From the NCBI GenBank assembly GCA_030651765.1, contig JAUSBY010000005.1:248001-312000 (forward strand): a stretch of DNA of 64,000 bases, read 5' to 3'. This DNA comes from Coriobacteriia bacterium (GTDB lineage: Bacteria > Actinomycetota > Coriobacteriia > Anaerosomatales > Anaerosomataceae). The position numbers were made by a program, and so were the translations under genes. Below the pieces are notes generated by a model. That model saw only the letters and a list, made by a program, of their open reading frames with translations, was not told the origin of the DNA and searched no databases. Shown one piece after another: positions 48,034 through 57,207 of the stretch (its first letter is position 1; the number at the start of each line of letters is the position of its first letter).

Positions 48034-48985
48034 TCGGGCCGCCTCCGGTCTCGGGCAGTGCGAGCTGCTGGTCTTGCCCCGGCAACGACGCGGACTTCCG
48101 CCGGGGCAGACTCTCGACAGCGCGGGCGCGGAGTCGCTTGAGACGGGCGGTGACCTGTTGGAAGTCCGCGCCGTCCTCGAAGTAGGCGATCGCGGCCTTG
48201 CCCATAGCAACGGTGCCGGTGTAGCCGATGCCGCCCTTCACGGCCCAGCCGAGCACGGGCACCACGACCAGCAGCTGGCGCGCCACGGTGCGCAACGCGA
48301 ACCCGCCGCCGAGTATGGCAGCGAGTTCCTTGATGCGATCCACGCCCAGCGGCTCGCCGTACGCGGCGGCGATCTGAAGAAGCATCTTCGCCTGGTTGGC
48401 GGTCATGATCGGCATGTCGGCCCCGGGGATGAGCGACACGGCACCGATCACGCCGTTCTGCCACGCCGTGGTCTTCACGGCATCCTCGGCAACCGGCCGC
48501 CTCATGAATACGAAGTTGTGCGCGAGCGCCAGGCGCTTGCTGCCGAGTGCATCGGCGAGCCAATCGCCCAGCGACGCGACGGCCTCCTCGGGACTCTCGG
48601 CTACGACCAGGTCACCCGTCGGCTGGGACAGCGCGTCAGCGATCGCGTCGGCCCAACCCTCGGCACCGAGCGAGACGGCGACCACCTGCATCTGCATGCG
48701 CCGGGGTCCCTCGAGCGCCTCTATGAGCCCCGCACCGCCACCGCCGACCAGCGCTATGACGACATCGGTGCCCGGAGCGAGCGCAGGAGGTTTGCCGGGC
48801 TCGGCAAGCTCGATCTGCAGCGTGGCCGCGGCGGTCTTCGGGCGCAGCGCGGTCTGTACGGCGGATATGAGCTCGTCGGCAGCGTCGACCTCGACGAACA
48901 CGGCGAGTCTCACGGGCCGCTCGCGCTCCTCGACGAGGCGCGTACCGGACTTCATCAGATCACGTACATCCATCGGAAGCGGCAT
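48023..48985 (-). CDS. DUF697 membrane protein without a GTPase domain
   Basis: 320 residues. An N-terminal soluble Rossmann-like part (RLAVFVEVDAADELISAV, TDVVIALVGGGGAGLIEAL) is followed by a DUF697 region with hydrophobic segments (NGVIGAVSLIPGADMPIMTANQAKMLLQIAAAYGE, then LLVVVPVLGWAVKGGIGYTGTVAMGKAA). DUF697 often follows Era-like GTPases, but no P-loop is seen here. Function unknown. It overlaps the radical SAM gene by 11 bases and follows rodA by 27. Confidence 0.82.
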   Translation of the reverse strand: MPLPMDVRDLMKSGTRLVEERERPVRLAVFVEVDAADELISAVQTALRPKTAAATLQIELAEPGKPPALAPGTDVVIALVGGGGAGLIEALEGPRRMQMQVVAVSLGAEGWADAIADALSQPTGDLVVAESPEEAVASLGDWLADALGSKRLALAHNFVFMRRPVAEDAVKTTAWQNGVIGAVSLIPGADMPIMTANQAKMLLQIAAAYGEPLGVDRIKELAAILGGGFALRTVARQLLVVVPVLGWAVKGGIGYTGTVAMGKAAIAYFEDGADFQQVTARLKRLRARAVESLPRRKSASLPGQDQQLALPETGGGPSDG

Positions 48986-49012
48986 GAGCCGTCCTCCCCT
49001 CTCGCGGTGATC

Positions 49013-50143
49013 TCAGGTGCCGTAGCGCCTGGACCACACGGACAACAGCAGACCGACAGCGGCGAGGTTGGTCACCATCGACGAACTGCCGAAACTCATA
49101 AACGGTAGCGGAATGCCTGTAATAGGCATCATACCCACGGTCATCCCGATGTTCTCCAGTATCTGGAACAGCCACATCCCGATGATGCCCGCCGAGATGA
49201 GCGCACCGTACAGATCCCGCGACGATGTCGATATCGCAAGCGCGGTCACCAGCAGCGCGAGGAACAGGCCGAGAAGTAGCACCGCGCCGAGGAACCCAAG
49301 CTCCTCACCGAGTACCGAGAAGATGAAGTCGGTATGGCGCGCGGGGATGAAGTGGAGGTTGGACTGCGTGCCCGCTCCGAGCCCCTTGCCCGCCAGACCG
49401 CCGGAGCCGATAGCGATCTTGGACTGAGCCAGATTGTACCCGGCACCCGTCGGATCGCGCTCGGGCTCGACGAACACCAACAGGCGGTCCTCCTGGTAGT
49501 CGGCGAGCAGGCCGAACTGCAGCACTGCGGCCGTGGCAAGCACCGCAACGAGCACCGCATAGGCGAAGTACCGGCCCTTCATCCCGCCGACGATCAGCAT
49601 GACGAACGTGATCGCGATGAACACGAGGCCGGTTCCGAGGTCGGGCTGCAGCAGGATGAGCACGAGTGCGACGGCCACGTACGCCATGACTTTGAAGACC
49701 TCGGCTGGCGTGTCGATCCGGCCTTTGAACGACGAGATCACGGCCGCGACGACCACGATGAAGATGAGCTTGGCGGGCTCGGACGGTTGGAACAGGCGCA
49801 CGCCGAACACGGCTAGCCACGACGTCGCGCCGCCAGCCGTGTAGCCAAGCCCGGGAATACGAGGACTCAGCAGCAGGAACGCCCCGAGCGCGATCAGGGG
49901 TCCCTGCCAACCGCGCAAGCGCGTGTAGTCGTAGGCCCAGGCGAGGGCGAGCGGAACCAGCCCGACGCCGATGCCCACCGCGTGGCGGAGGAGCATCCCC
50001 TCCCCGCCGTCCATACCGAGTGTCGCCGATGCCACCATGACCGATCCATAGACCACGAGCGCAAGCGTCCATAGTAGAAGCGGCATGTGGACGGCATCGA
50101 AGAACCGCCTGGACGTCGACCTGTGCGTGCGCGACCTAGCCAC
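49013..50143 (-). CDS. rodA: SEDS peptidoglycan glycosyltransferase RodA
   Basis: 376 residues with about ten membrane helices. SEDS signatures: LFQPSEPAKLIFIVVVAAV, LILLQPDLGTGLVFIAI (with the catalytic-site Asp), GTQSNLHFIPARHTDFIFSVLGEELGFLGA, and a C-terminal PLPFMSFGSSSMVTNLAAVGLLLSV. RodA polymerises glycan strands with the class B PBP encoded 6 bases upstream. The mreBCD-mrdA-rodA operon predicts a rod-shaped cell with lateral wall growth, unlike tip-growing Actinomycetota. Confidence 0.95.
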   Translation of the reverse strand: MARSRTHRSTSRRFFDAVHMPLLLWTLALVVYGSVMVASATLGMDGGEGMLLRHAVGIGVGLVPLALAWAYDYTRLRGWQGPLIALGAFLLLSPRIPGLGYTAGGATSWLAVFGVRLFQPSEPAKLIFIVVVAAVISSFKGRIDTPAEVFKVMAYVAVALVLILLQPDLGTGLVFIAITFVMLIVGGMKGRYFAYAVLVAVLATAAVLQFGLLADYQEDRLLVFVEPERDPTGAGYNLAQSKIAIGSGGLAGKGLGAGTQSNLHFIPARHTDFIFSVLGEELGFLGAVLLLGLFLALLVTALAISTSSRDLYGALISAGIIGMWLFQILENIGMTVGMMPITGIPLPFMSFGSSSMVTNLAAVGLLLSVWSRRYGT

Positions 50144-50149
50144 GGGCGA

Positions 50150-52072
50150 TCACCTCGACACGTCCGTAGTGCGGATCGTCACGATCGGACGGCCGAGCAA
50201 CTGGGCCAGGATGTTGCGCGCAGCGGGACCGGTCACTGAGCCGCCATGCCCGCCCTGCTCGACGAGAACGGCAACGGCGTACTTGGGGGCGTCGGCCGGC
50301 GCGTACGCGCAGAACACCGCGTAGTCGTCCTTGCCCTTCACCTCGGCCGTGCCTGTCTTGCCTGCCACGGGGATGCCGAACCCGGAAAACGCGCCCTTGG
50401 CAGTGCCCTCGCGAGTCACGTCAACAAGCGAACGCGCTATCACGCCGAGCGACGCCTCCGAGGCACCGCTCGCGGCGAACACTTCGGGCTCGACCTCACG
50501 CACGACCGCGCCCGAGCTGTCGAGCACCGCCTCGAGCACGTGCGGTCGCATGACGGTACCGTCATTGGCGATCCCGGCGTAGAGTGCCGCCATCTGAAGA
50601 GGCGACGCGAGAGTGTCGCCCTGGCCGATCGCCATGTTGACGGTGTCACCGGGCAGCCACATCTGATACTCGGGATAGTTGCGGTTGAACTCCTTCTTCC
50701 ACTCGGCGTCCGGGATCCTGCCGGCCACCTCACCCGGAAGGTCGATCCCCGTCTTCTGTCCGAGCCCGAACGCGCGCGCCTCAGCCTGCAACTCCTCAGC
50801 CTTGCGCTTGTACAGCTCGTAGCCGATCTCATAGAACACCGTGTCGCAGGAGTGCTTCATGCCCGCCCGCAACGACAGCGTGCCGTGACCCGTGCGCTTC
50901 CAGCAGCGCTTCGGCCACTGCTTCCCCATGTCGGTCCACGTGCCCGTGCATACGTACGTGGTGCCCTCCGATGCGATACCGGTCTCGAGTCCCGCGAGCG
51001 CGGTCACGACTTTGAACGTCGAAGCAGGTGGATAGGCCGCCATGATCGCGCGGTTGTTGAGCGGATACTCGCTCGACTTGGCGTTCAGGGCCTCCCACTC
51101 GGCGGTGCTGATGCCGCCGAGGAACGCCGAGGGATCGTAGGTCGGCGCGCTCGCCATAGCGATGACCTCGCCGGTCGCGACATCGAGGACGACGGCTGCG
51201 CCGGCCTTGGTGCTGGTGTATCCCTGTCGGCGGGCTTCAGCGATGGCGGCGGCAAGCTGCTCCTCCGCCACCCGCTGGACCTCGATGTCGATGGTGAGCC
51301 GGATGTCGTTGCCCGGACGGGCGGGCTGCTCGTCCAGGGTCCCTTGCGGACGACCGGAGGCGTTCACCTCGATCCGTCGCCAGCCCTTGTCGCCCTGCAG
51401 CACGCTTTCGTACTGCCGCTCAGCACCGGTCTTGCCGACCGTGTCGCCAAGCTCATAGCCGGCGTAGACGTCCGAGCTCGCATACTCGTTCTCGGAGATG
51501 GCGCCCGTGTAACCGAGCAGGTGTGCGCCGACGCTGCCGTTCGGGTACTCCCGGACCGCGATCTCCTCGACCCTCACCCAGGGAAAGTCGGTCTGCCGCT
51601 CGAGCAGCTGACCCACGACCTCCATCGGCGCATCGAGCGCGATCACCCGTGGACGCAGAGCCTCCTGCTTCACATCCGCAACGCGCTCGAACACCTCCGC
51701 CGGCGTCATCTCAAGCATCGTCGCGACCTCGCCGAAGATGTCGTCGAGCTCGCGACGCGTAGGATCGTCAGCGGTATCGTCGTTGCGCGAGCGATTGAGT
51801 AGCGCGCGGACGTCCTCGTGAGACGGATCGATGCTCACCGCGAGAGCGGACCGGTTGGTCACAAGCTCAACGCCGTTGCGGTCGTAGATCCGCCCGCGCG
51901 GCGCGTCGAGTGAGATCTCGCGAACACGGTTGTTCTCCGCAAGCGCCGCGAACGAGTCGCTGGTGAGCACCTGCATCATCCACAGGCGAAGCAGCAACGC
52001 CGTCAGCACGACGACGATGACGATGCCGAGGGTCGCGAACCGCGACTTGAGTTCTTGCCGGTACGTGGACAT
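50150..52072 (-). CDS. mrdA: Penicillin-binding protein 2 (class B transpeptidase of the elongasome)
   Basis: 640 residues. One N-terminal membrane helix (about 12-32), the PBP dimerisation domain starting at VREISLDAPRGRIYDRNGVELVTN, then the transpeptidase with the active serine S351 in YPPASTFKVVTALAG, SCD at 408-410 and GKTGTAEV near the C-terminus. It crosslinks new peptidoglycan with RodA. ATG at 52072, 39 bases after mreD. Confidence 0.95.
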   Translation of the reverse strand: MSTYRQELKSRFATLGIVIVVVLTALLLRLWMMQVLTSDSFAALAENNRVREISLDAPRGRIYDRNGVELVTNRSALAVSIDPSHEDVRALLNRSRNDDTADDPTRRELDDIFGEVATMLEMTPAEVFERVADVKQEALRPRVIALDAPMEVVGQLLERQTDFPWVRVEEIAVREYPNGSVGAHLLGYTGAISENEYASSDVYAGYELGDTVGKTGAERQYESVLQGDKGWRRIEVNASGRPQGTLDEQPARPGNDIRLTIDIEVQRVAEEQLAAAIAEARRQGYTSTKAGAAVVLDVATGEVIAMASAPTYDPSAFLGGISTAEWEALNAKSSEYPLNNRAIMAAYPPASTFKVVTALAGLETGIASEGTTYVCTGTWTDMGKQWPKRCWKRTGHGTLSLRAGMKHSCDTVFYEIGYELYKRKAEELQAEARAFGLGQKTGIDLPGEVAGRIPDAEWKKEFNRNYPEYQMWLPGDTVNMAIGQGDTLASPLQMAALYAGIANDGTVMRPHVLEAVLDSSGAVVREVEPEVFAASGASEASLGVIARSLVDVTREGTAKGAFSGFGIPVAGKTGTAEVKGKDDYAVFCAYAPADAPKYAVAVLVEQGGHGGSVTGPAARNILAQLLGRPIVTIRTTDVSR

Positions 52073-52111
52073 GGGTGAGCGGGGCTCCCGAATGGCCGCA
52101 GCCGCGTGCTA

Positions 52112-52624
52112 TCAGGCGACGCGCTTGAACGACTTCATCGTACGGTCGGAGCGCAAGAAGCGCGCCAACCACGGGTAGGCGAGCAGGACCAGCATCGCAT
52201 TGTACACCGCACGCGGCAGCACGACCTGCACGAGCGAGGCCCAGAACTCAGGACCCGCGCCTACGACTGCAAGGACGATCAGGTAGAACGTGTCGGCCAC
52301 CAGGCCGGCGATCACCGCCACGGTCACCGGCGCCAGCCAGCCCTCGGCGAAGAGGTTCTCCTGCAGCATGCCCCCGGTGTAGCCCGTCACCGCCAGTACG
52401 AGCGCCCACGCACCCACCGGTGCCGTGCCGAGCAGGTCCAGCAGCAGCCCCGCACCGAACCCGGCGATGGCGCCTGCCGAGGGGCCTTCGACGAATGCCA
52501 GAGTGATCACGACGAGTAGCAGCAGGTTGGGCACCACCCCAAAGATAGCAAGGTGGGGGGCGAGCATCACCTGCAGCACGAATGCCGCGGCCAGCGCACC
52601 CACCGTTGTCCACGACCGCCTCAC
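52112..52624 (-). CDS. mreD: Rod-shape-determining protein MreD
   Basis: 170 residues, about five membrane helices (LAAAFVLQVMLAPHLAIFGVVPNLLLLVVITLAFVEG). MreD is poorly conserved, but the FGVVPNLLLLVVI segment and the position after mreC (4-base overlap) are diagnostic. It is a membrane partner in the elongasome. Confidence 0.9.
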   Translation of the reverse strand: MRRSWTTVGALAAAFVLQVMLAPHLAIFGVVPNLLLLVVITLAFVEGPSAGAIAGFGAGLLLDLLGTAPVGAWALVLAVTGYTGGMLQENLFAEGWLAPVTVAVIAGLVADTFYLIVLAVVGAGPEFWASLVQVVLPRAVYNAMLVLLAYPWLARFLRSDRTMKSFKRVA

Positions 52625-53478
52625 TCGATCTCCCCCGCATCGGTCTCGGTGGACGATCCCACCAGCACGAACACCTCTTCGAGGAGGTTCACGGGAACCC
52701 TGGAGGTCACGCCGATGCGCGGGTAGAGTTCCCCACGCCTGTCGTCGACGGAGACGACGTCGCCAACCACGATGCCTTTGGGATAGACCCCGCCGAGTCC
52801 GCTCGTGAGTACGACGTCCCCCTCCTGCGGCAGCGTGGCGCGGTCCACGAAGTCCAACGAGAGTGCGCCGCCGACCGAGCCACGCATGACACCGAGTGCG
52901 CGGGTCGACTGGATCATCGCGGCAACACCGCTCTGCTGGTCCGTGATCAGCCGCACGGTCGATGACCTCGCGGAGACCTCGGCTACCTGCCCGACGAGAC
53001 CCTGGGCCGCGATGATGGGCATACCCGGTTCAACGCCGTCCTCAGAACCCCGATCGATGACTACCACGCCCTCCCAGGAACTCAGGGGGCGCTGGATGAC
53101 CCTCGCGCCGAGCTTGGCTAGGTTCCGCTCCTCGGCGAACTCGACCAGGGCGCGCAGCCGCTCGTTCTCCTGCCGAGCTTCCTCGAGCTCCGCCAGGCGG
53201 GCGCGCAGCTCATCGTTCTGTTCCTCGAGCGCATCGAGACGCTCCCGGGAGGCTCCGATTCCCCCGAAGAACGAACCCACAGCGCGCACGGGGCTCGTGA
53301 TAGCCGTCCCGGCACTCGCGATGGGCGCGCTCACCGCAAGGGTCGCGCGTCGGGCCGAGTGGAGGATTCCTCGGTCACCTTCACGGAAGTACACGGTGAG
53401 CAACACGAGGGATGCGACGATCAGGACCACCAACAGCGTGGTGTTCGCTCTCTTCGGTTCAGGCTGACCGATGCGCAT
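52621..53478 (-). CDS. mreC: Rod-shape-determining protein MreC
   Basis: 285 residues. One membrane helix near the N-terminus (NTTLLVVLIVASLVLLTVYF), a coiled coil about 78-118 (RERLDALEEQNDELRARLAELEEARQENERL), then the beta-rich MreC core (GLVGQVAEVSARSSTVRLITDQQSGVAAMI, EGDVVLTSGLGGVYPKGIVVGDV). It links MreB to the outside synthesis enzymes. It follows mreB by 20 bases. Confidence 0.95.
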   Translation of the reverse strand: MRIGQPEPKRANTTLLVVLIVASLVLLTVYFREGDRGILHSARRATLAVSAPIASAGTAITSPVRAVGSFFGGIGASRERLDALEEQNDELRARLAELEEARQENERLRALVEFAEERNLAKLGARVIQRPLSSWEGVVVIDRGSEDGVEPGMPIIAAQGLVGQVAEVSARSSTVRLITDQQSGVAAMIQSTRALGVMRGSVGGALSLDFVDRATLPQEGDVVLTSGLGGVYPKGIVVGDVVSVDDRRGELYPRIGVTSRVPVNLLEEVFVLVGSSTETDAGEIE

Positions 53479-53498
53479 CGTAAGAATCGGCCTCCGCC

Positions 53499-54539
53499 CT
53501 ACCGCGAGACCGTCAGGACCTTCTTGAGGACGTCGATCTCCTCGAGGGCCTGAGCCGATCCGAGCACGACGTTGATGAGCGCATTCTCAGACACATGCAC
53601 GGGCATCCCGGTCTCGAAACGGAGCCGGTCGTCGAGAGCGCGCAGGAGCGCGCCGCCGCCGGTCAGGACGATGCCATACTCCATGATGTCGCTCGATAGC
53701 TCGGGCGGGGTCTTCTCAAGCGTGCCCTTGATCGCCGAGATGATCGCCAGAGTGGGCTCCTCGATCGCGATCCTGACCTCCTCCGAGGAGACCTGGAACG
53801 TGCGCGGCAGGCCGGTGAGAAGGTCACGGCCGCGAACCTCGACGTCGAGTTCTTCGGTGAGCGGGTGCGCCGATCCTATCTCGAACTTGATCTCCTCGGC
53901 GGTTCGCTCACCGATGAGTACGTTGTACTCCTTCTTGATGTGGGCGATGATCGCCTCGTCGAACTCGTCTCCGCCGATGCGGATGGACTGCGCCACGACG
54001 ATCCCGCCGAGCGAGATGACCGCCACCTCGGTGGTGCCTCCGCCGATGTCGACGACCATGTTACCGGTGGGCTCCTGGATAGGAAGACCCGCACCGATAG
54101 CCGCGGCCATCGGCTCCTCGATGAGGTACGCGCTCCGCGCCCCCGCCTGCATCGTCGCCTCGAACACCGCGCGCTTCTCGACTTCCGTGACTCCCGACGG
54201 CACGCACACGACCACGCGCGGCTTGGGCTGCCACGGAAAACGCTTGATGCGCGTCTTGTTGATGAAGTACCGAAGCATCGCCTCGGTGACCTCGAAGTCC
54301 GCGATGACGCCATCTTTGAGCGGACGGATTGCGACGATGCTGCCGGGCGTACGCCCGAGCATCCGCTTGGCGTCGATGCCGACTGCCAACACACGCTTGG
54401 TGTCACGTTCGACCGCAACGACGGACGGCTCGATAAGCACGATGCCCCGACCCCGCACGGACACAAGAGTATTGGCGGTGCCGAGATCGACCGCCATGTC
54501 TCCGCCCCACGAGTCGAAGAACATATCGATAAGCGACAA
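53499..54539 (-). CDS. mreB: Actin-like cell-shape protein MreB
   Basis: 346 residues. Actin-fold nucleotide motifs are [47 protein letters not shown] and [15 protein letters not shown]. The start is probably TTG at 54539, 10 bases after AAAGGAG; ATG at 54524 is the alternative. MreB filaments guide lateral wall synthesis. It is first in the mreBCD-mrdA-rodA operon, with a long structured leader. Confidence 0.95.
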   Translation of the reverse strand: MSLIDMFFDSWGGDMAVDLGTANTLVSVRGRGIVLIEPSVVAVERDTKRVLAVGIDAKRMLGRTPGSIVAIRPLKDGVIADFEVTEAMLRYFINKTRIKRFPWQPKPRVVVCVPSGVTEVEKRAVFEATMQAGARSAYLIEEPMAAAIGAGLPIQEPTGNMVVDIGGGTTEVAVISLGGIVVAQSIRIGGDEFDEAIIAHIKKEYNVLIGERTAEEIKFEIGSAHPLTEELDVEVRGRDLLTGLPRTFQVSSEEVRIAIEEPTLAIISAIKGTLEKTPPELSSDIMEYGIVLTGGGALLRALDDRLRFETGMPVHVSENALINVVLGSAQALEEIDVLKKVLTVSR

Positions 54540-54558
54540 GAGCGCTTCTCTCCTTTCG

Positions 54559-54598
54559 GTGCGCCCCTACGGGCGCACGCGTGCGTCCCACGACGCAC
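54559..54598 (-). promoter_or_regulatory. Two tandem hairpins in the mreB leader
   Basis: Perfect stems GTGCGCCC/GGGCGCAC (loop CTAC, 54559-54578) and GTGCGT/ACGCAC (loop CCCACG, 54581-54598), separated by two bases, just upstream of the mreB SD. No U-run follows. They could end radC transcription or regulate mreB. Confidence 0.55.
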
Positions 54599-54652
54599 AA
54601 AAGACGCGCGGCGAACGCTCCCACCGCGCGGGTAAGTCCGCACATCGCGAGA

Positions 54653-54661
54653 AGTGTAGCA
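54653..54661 (-). promoter_or_regulatory. Candidate extended -10 for the mre operon
   Basis: Minus-strand TGCTACACT. It would give a leader of roughly 105 bases that contains the two hairpins. The -35 is weak. Confidence 0.35.
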
Positions 54662-54731
54662 GATGAGCGCCTGACAAACACGCGATGATGGCGTACTGAC
54701 GTGGCAACGGCGCAGGTAGATGAGGGTGTCG

Positions 54732-55394
54732 TCACATGAGCCCGAGGTCTCGGAGGCTGGTATGCCCGTCCCCCTCGCCGATGATCACATGGTCGAGTAC
54801 CTCGATGCCGAGCACGTCTCCCGCCTTCACGAGACGCCTCGTGAGTTGGATGTCGGCACCCGACGGGGTGGGATCGCCGCTCGGGTGATTGTGCACGACC
54901 ACCACCGAGGCGGCCGAGACCTTCACCGCCTCTTTGAACAGCTCTCGCGGGTGAACGATCGACGCGTTCAAGCTACCAACGGACACCTCGATGGTCCGCA
55001 GAAGCTGATTCTTGGTGTTGAGCGCGAGCGCCCAGAAGTGCTCCCGGTCCGATCCCCGCAACTGCGGTGCGCAGAGCCTGACGACGTCTTCTGGTCGCGT
55101 GACGACGGGCTTGGCGGCGCCGCGTGGAAGCACCGAGCGTCGGCCGAGTTCGAGCGAGCCGAGCAGTCTGGCCGCAGCCGCAGGTCCGACTCCGTCGAGG
55201 CACACCAGATCATCCGCGCTCAGGCGCCAGATACCATCGGGGACCGGGTGGCGCGCTATGATCCCCTCGCCGAGTGCGCCGGTGCAGTCGCCGAGCACCA
55301 GTGACAGCAGCGCGGCGTCAGACACGGCACCACACTGCCCGAACAACACGAGATCGCGCGCGGATCCCTGCACCCCTACCAGGCGCGGCGCCAT
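54732..55394 (-). CDS. radC: RadC-family JAB-domain protein
   Basis: 220 residues. An HhH-like N-terminus (LSADDLVCLDGVGPAAAARLLGSLELGRR) precedes the JAB metalloprotease-like domain, with the zinc motif VVVHNHPSGDPTPSGADIQLTRRL and ALNTKNQLLRTIEVSVGSLNASIVHPRELF. The role is uncertain; older DNA-repair claims are not well supported. Its place just before mreB is common in bacteria. Confidence 0.93.
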   Translation of the reverse strand: MAPRLVGVQGSARDLVLFGQCGAVSDAALLSLVLGDCTGALGEGIIARHPVPDGIWRLSADDLVCLDGVGPAAAARLLGSLELGRRSVLPRGAAKPVVTRPEDVVRLCAPQLRGSDREHFWALALNTKNQLLRTIEVSVGSLNASIVHPRELFKEAVKVSAASVVVVHNHPSGDPTPSGADIQLTRRLVKAGDVLGIEVLDHVIIGEGDGHTSLRDLGLM

Positions 55395-55414
55395 GCCGTC
55401 CTCCCCCCGTTCGT

Positions 55415-55969
55415 CTACCGCTTCGTGATGCGGGAGACCACGCTACCGGCCACCAGGCCGGTAGCCGCGCCCACGGCGAGCGCGACGAGCACCGAGGGAG
55501 GTGCGAGGACGAACACCGAACTACTGCCCAGCACGAGCGCGGCCACCAGGAACTGCCCGAACATGTGACCGACTGAACCGGCCGCAGAGAGTCCGACCGG
55601 GGAAAGCGACGGCAGGCTCCGCTGTAGCACGACCATGACGCCGAGGGAGAGCGCCGCCCCGGTAGCCGCCATCGCGAACACCGGAGACGCGATCGTTCCG
55701 GTGAGAAGGCCGATCACGACGACACGGCCACCGCTGACGAGCGCGGCCACGCGCGCACCGCACAGCAGCAGGGCCACGACCACGGCGATGTTTGCCAGGC
55801 CGATACGAAGCCAGGGCAGAAGCGCGACCGGCGGCAGGGACGACTCTACGAGCCCGAGCACGACCGCGGTCGCAAGAAGCGCCGAGGCGTATGCCACGCG
55901 CAGGGTCGCTGAGCGCAAGCCGGGCTGCGCCCCGCGTAGTTCATCAGCGAACGCGTGCGTCGAGCTCAT
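55415..55969 (-). CDS. Gx transporter-family membrane protein (heptaprenyl diphosphate synthase component I-like)
   Basis: 184 residues from ATG at 55969 (GGGGGG 8 bases upstream), with about five membrane helices. Segments LVESSLPPVALLPWLRIGLANIAVVVALLLCGA and GVMVVLQRSLPSLSPVGLSAAGSVGHMFGQFLVAALV match the PF07456 pattern. Despite the family name, it resembles small-molecule transporters, and in anaerobes it often sits beside the NusG-II protein and Rnf genes, as here. Substrate unknown. Confidence 0.85.
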   Translation of the reverse strand: MSSTHAFADELRGAQPGLRSATLRVAYASALLATAVVLGLVESSLPPVALLPWLRIGLANIAVVVALLLCGARVAALVSGGRVVVIGLLTGTIASPVFAMAATGAALSLGVMVVLQRSLPSLSPVGLSAAGSVGHMFGQFLVAALVLGSSSVFVLAPPSVLVALAVGAATGLVAGSVVSRITKR

Positions 55970-56306
55970 CGAGGCCACCCCCCTCGATGCGAACGATCAC
56001 TCCGTTGGGGACACATGCGATCACCGAACCGGGAGCAGATATGCGACCTGTGCGCACGCACGTGTGATCGGGGCAGTCCGCTTCTGTGACAGCGACGGCT
56101 CCGTCGGCGATACGCACCACCACTTCACCCCGCGCACCGACGATCGCGAGCTCCTCGTTTGAGTCCAGATTCCGCGTCGTCACCCCGCCCGGTCCGGCTA
56201 TCGCGACGCGCGTGGCATCAGCTGCCCCGGCGGATACCACGACCGGCCAACTGACGACCGCCACCACAGCGATGACGGCGATGACGATGCGGTCGGCCCG
56301 GGTCAT
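55944..56306 (-). CDS. NusG domain II-containing protein
   Basis: 120 residues from ATG at 56306. One N-terminal membrane helix (IVIAVIAVVAVVSWPVVVSA) precedes a NusG-II fold: VTTRNLDSNEELAIVGARGEVVVRI, EADCPDHTCVRTGRISAPGSVIACVPNGVIVRI. The CPDHxCVxxGxIxxxGxxIxCxPN pattern is the family signature. Found beside Rnf and Gx genes in many anaerobes; function unknown. Only 4 bases after rnfB, and overlapping the Gx gene by 26. Confidence 0.88.
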   Translation of the reverse strand: MTRADRIVIAVIAVVAVVSWPVVVSAGAADATRVAIAGPGGVTTRNLDSNEELAIVGARGEVVVRIADGAVAVTEADCPDHTCVRTGRISAPGSVIACVPNGVIVRIEGGGLDELDARVR

Positions 56307-56310
56307 GTCT

Positions 56311-57198
56311 CTACGCTTCCTGAGCGACGTTCGCCGGAGTCTCGACGTCGGGGCCGACACCATCGGCTGCCACCGCATCGACGCCCGGCCGGTGACCGTA
56401 GAAGTCGATGCATTTCTGCGGGCACACCTCGACGCAGGCGCCACACCCGGTGCACTTCTCGTAGTCGACGACCGCAAGCATATCGATCACGTGAATGGCA
56501 TCGTGCGGACACTCCCGCTCGCACTTCTTGCACGCGATGCAGCAGGCTGTGCAGTTGGCTCTTCGCGCCTTGACTTTGTCTCGCGCGTTGCACCGCATGA
56601 CGATGGGGGCCGCCTCGGGCACGAGTTCGAGCAGCGTCAGATGGCCGCGCGGACATTCGCGTACGCAGATGCCGCATCCCGTGCACTTCACCGGATCGAT
56701 CACCGGAAGGCCACGCGCATCCATGCTGATGGCATCGAACGGACACGCTCGCTCGCAGTCTGCGAAACCGATGCATCCCCAGGCACAAGCGAGCGGCCCT
56801 CCCGCGAGCCGATTGGCCGCAGCGCATGACGGCACACCCGCGTAATCGTAGACGCGCACGGCCTTATCGCCGCCACCGCAACCGCGAGCACAGATCACCG
56901 ATGCCATCTCGCATGCGGCTGCACCCATGATCGCGGCGACCGCATCGGCGACCGACTGTCCCCCCGCAACGCATGCGTTCGGTGGAACGTCGCCAGCGAC
57001 AATGCCCTCGGCGACTGCGAAACACGAGGGTCGTCCACACGCTCCACAGTTCGATCCCGGAAGTGCCCCCACGACCGCACCGACCCGAGGATCGACCTCT
57101 ACGTGGAACTTCTTGGCAGCGGTCGACAGCACTGCCGACGTGATGAGCCCGATGAGGCTCAACGCACCGACCGCTTTGGCTATGAGTACGAGATCCAC
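56311..57198 (-). CDS. rnfB: Rnf complex subunit B (multi-cluster ferredoxin)
   Basis: 295 residues. An N-terminal membrane helix, then NCGACGRPSC with a following cysteine for the Fes domain, and several 4Fe-4S motifs: CAWGCIGFADCERACP, CTGCGICVRECP, CTACCIACKKCERECP and CTGCGACVEVCP. RnfB takes electrons from reduced ferredoxin. It closes the gene order rnfCDGEAB, typical of anaerobes. The start at 57198 lies 9 bases beyond the rnfA stop. Confidence 0.95.
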   Translation of the reverse strand: MDLVLIAKAVGALSLIGLITSAVLSTAAKKFHVEVDPRVGAVVGALPGSNCGACGRPSCFAVAEGIVAGDVPPNACVAGGQSVADAVAAIMGAAACEMASVICARGCGGGDKAVRVYDYAGVPSCAAANRLAGGPLACAWGCIGFADCERACPFDAISMDARGLPVIDPVKCTGCGICVRECPRGHLTLLELVPEAAPIVMRCNARDKVKARRANCTACCIACKKCERECPHDAIHVIDMLAVVDYEKCTGCGACVEVCPQKCIDFYGHRPGVDAVAADGVGPDVETPANVAQEA

Positions 57199-57207
57199 GC
57201 AGTCACC

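Noticed and set aside
46054-48141. Long plus-strand open frame of 695 codons
   Set aside because: Antisense to the conserved radical SAM gene; no recognisable protein features.
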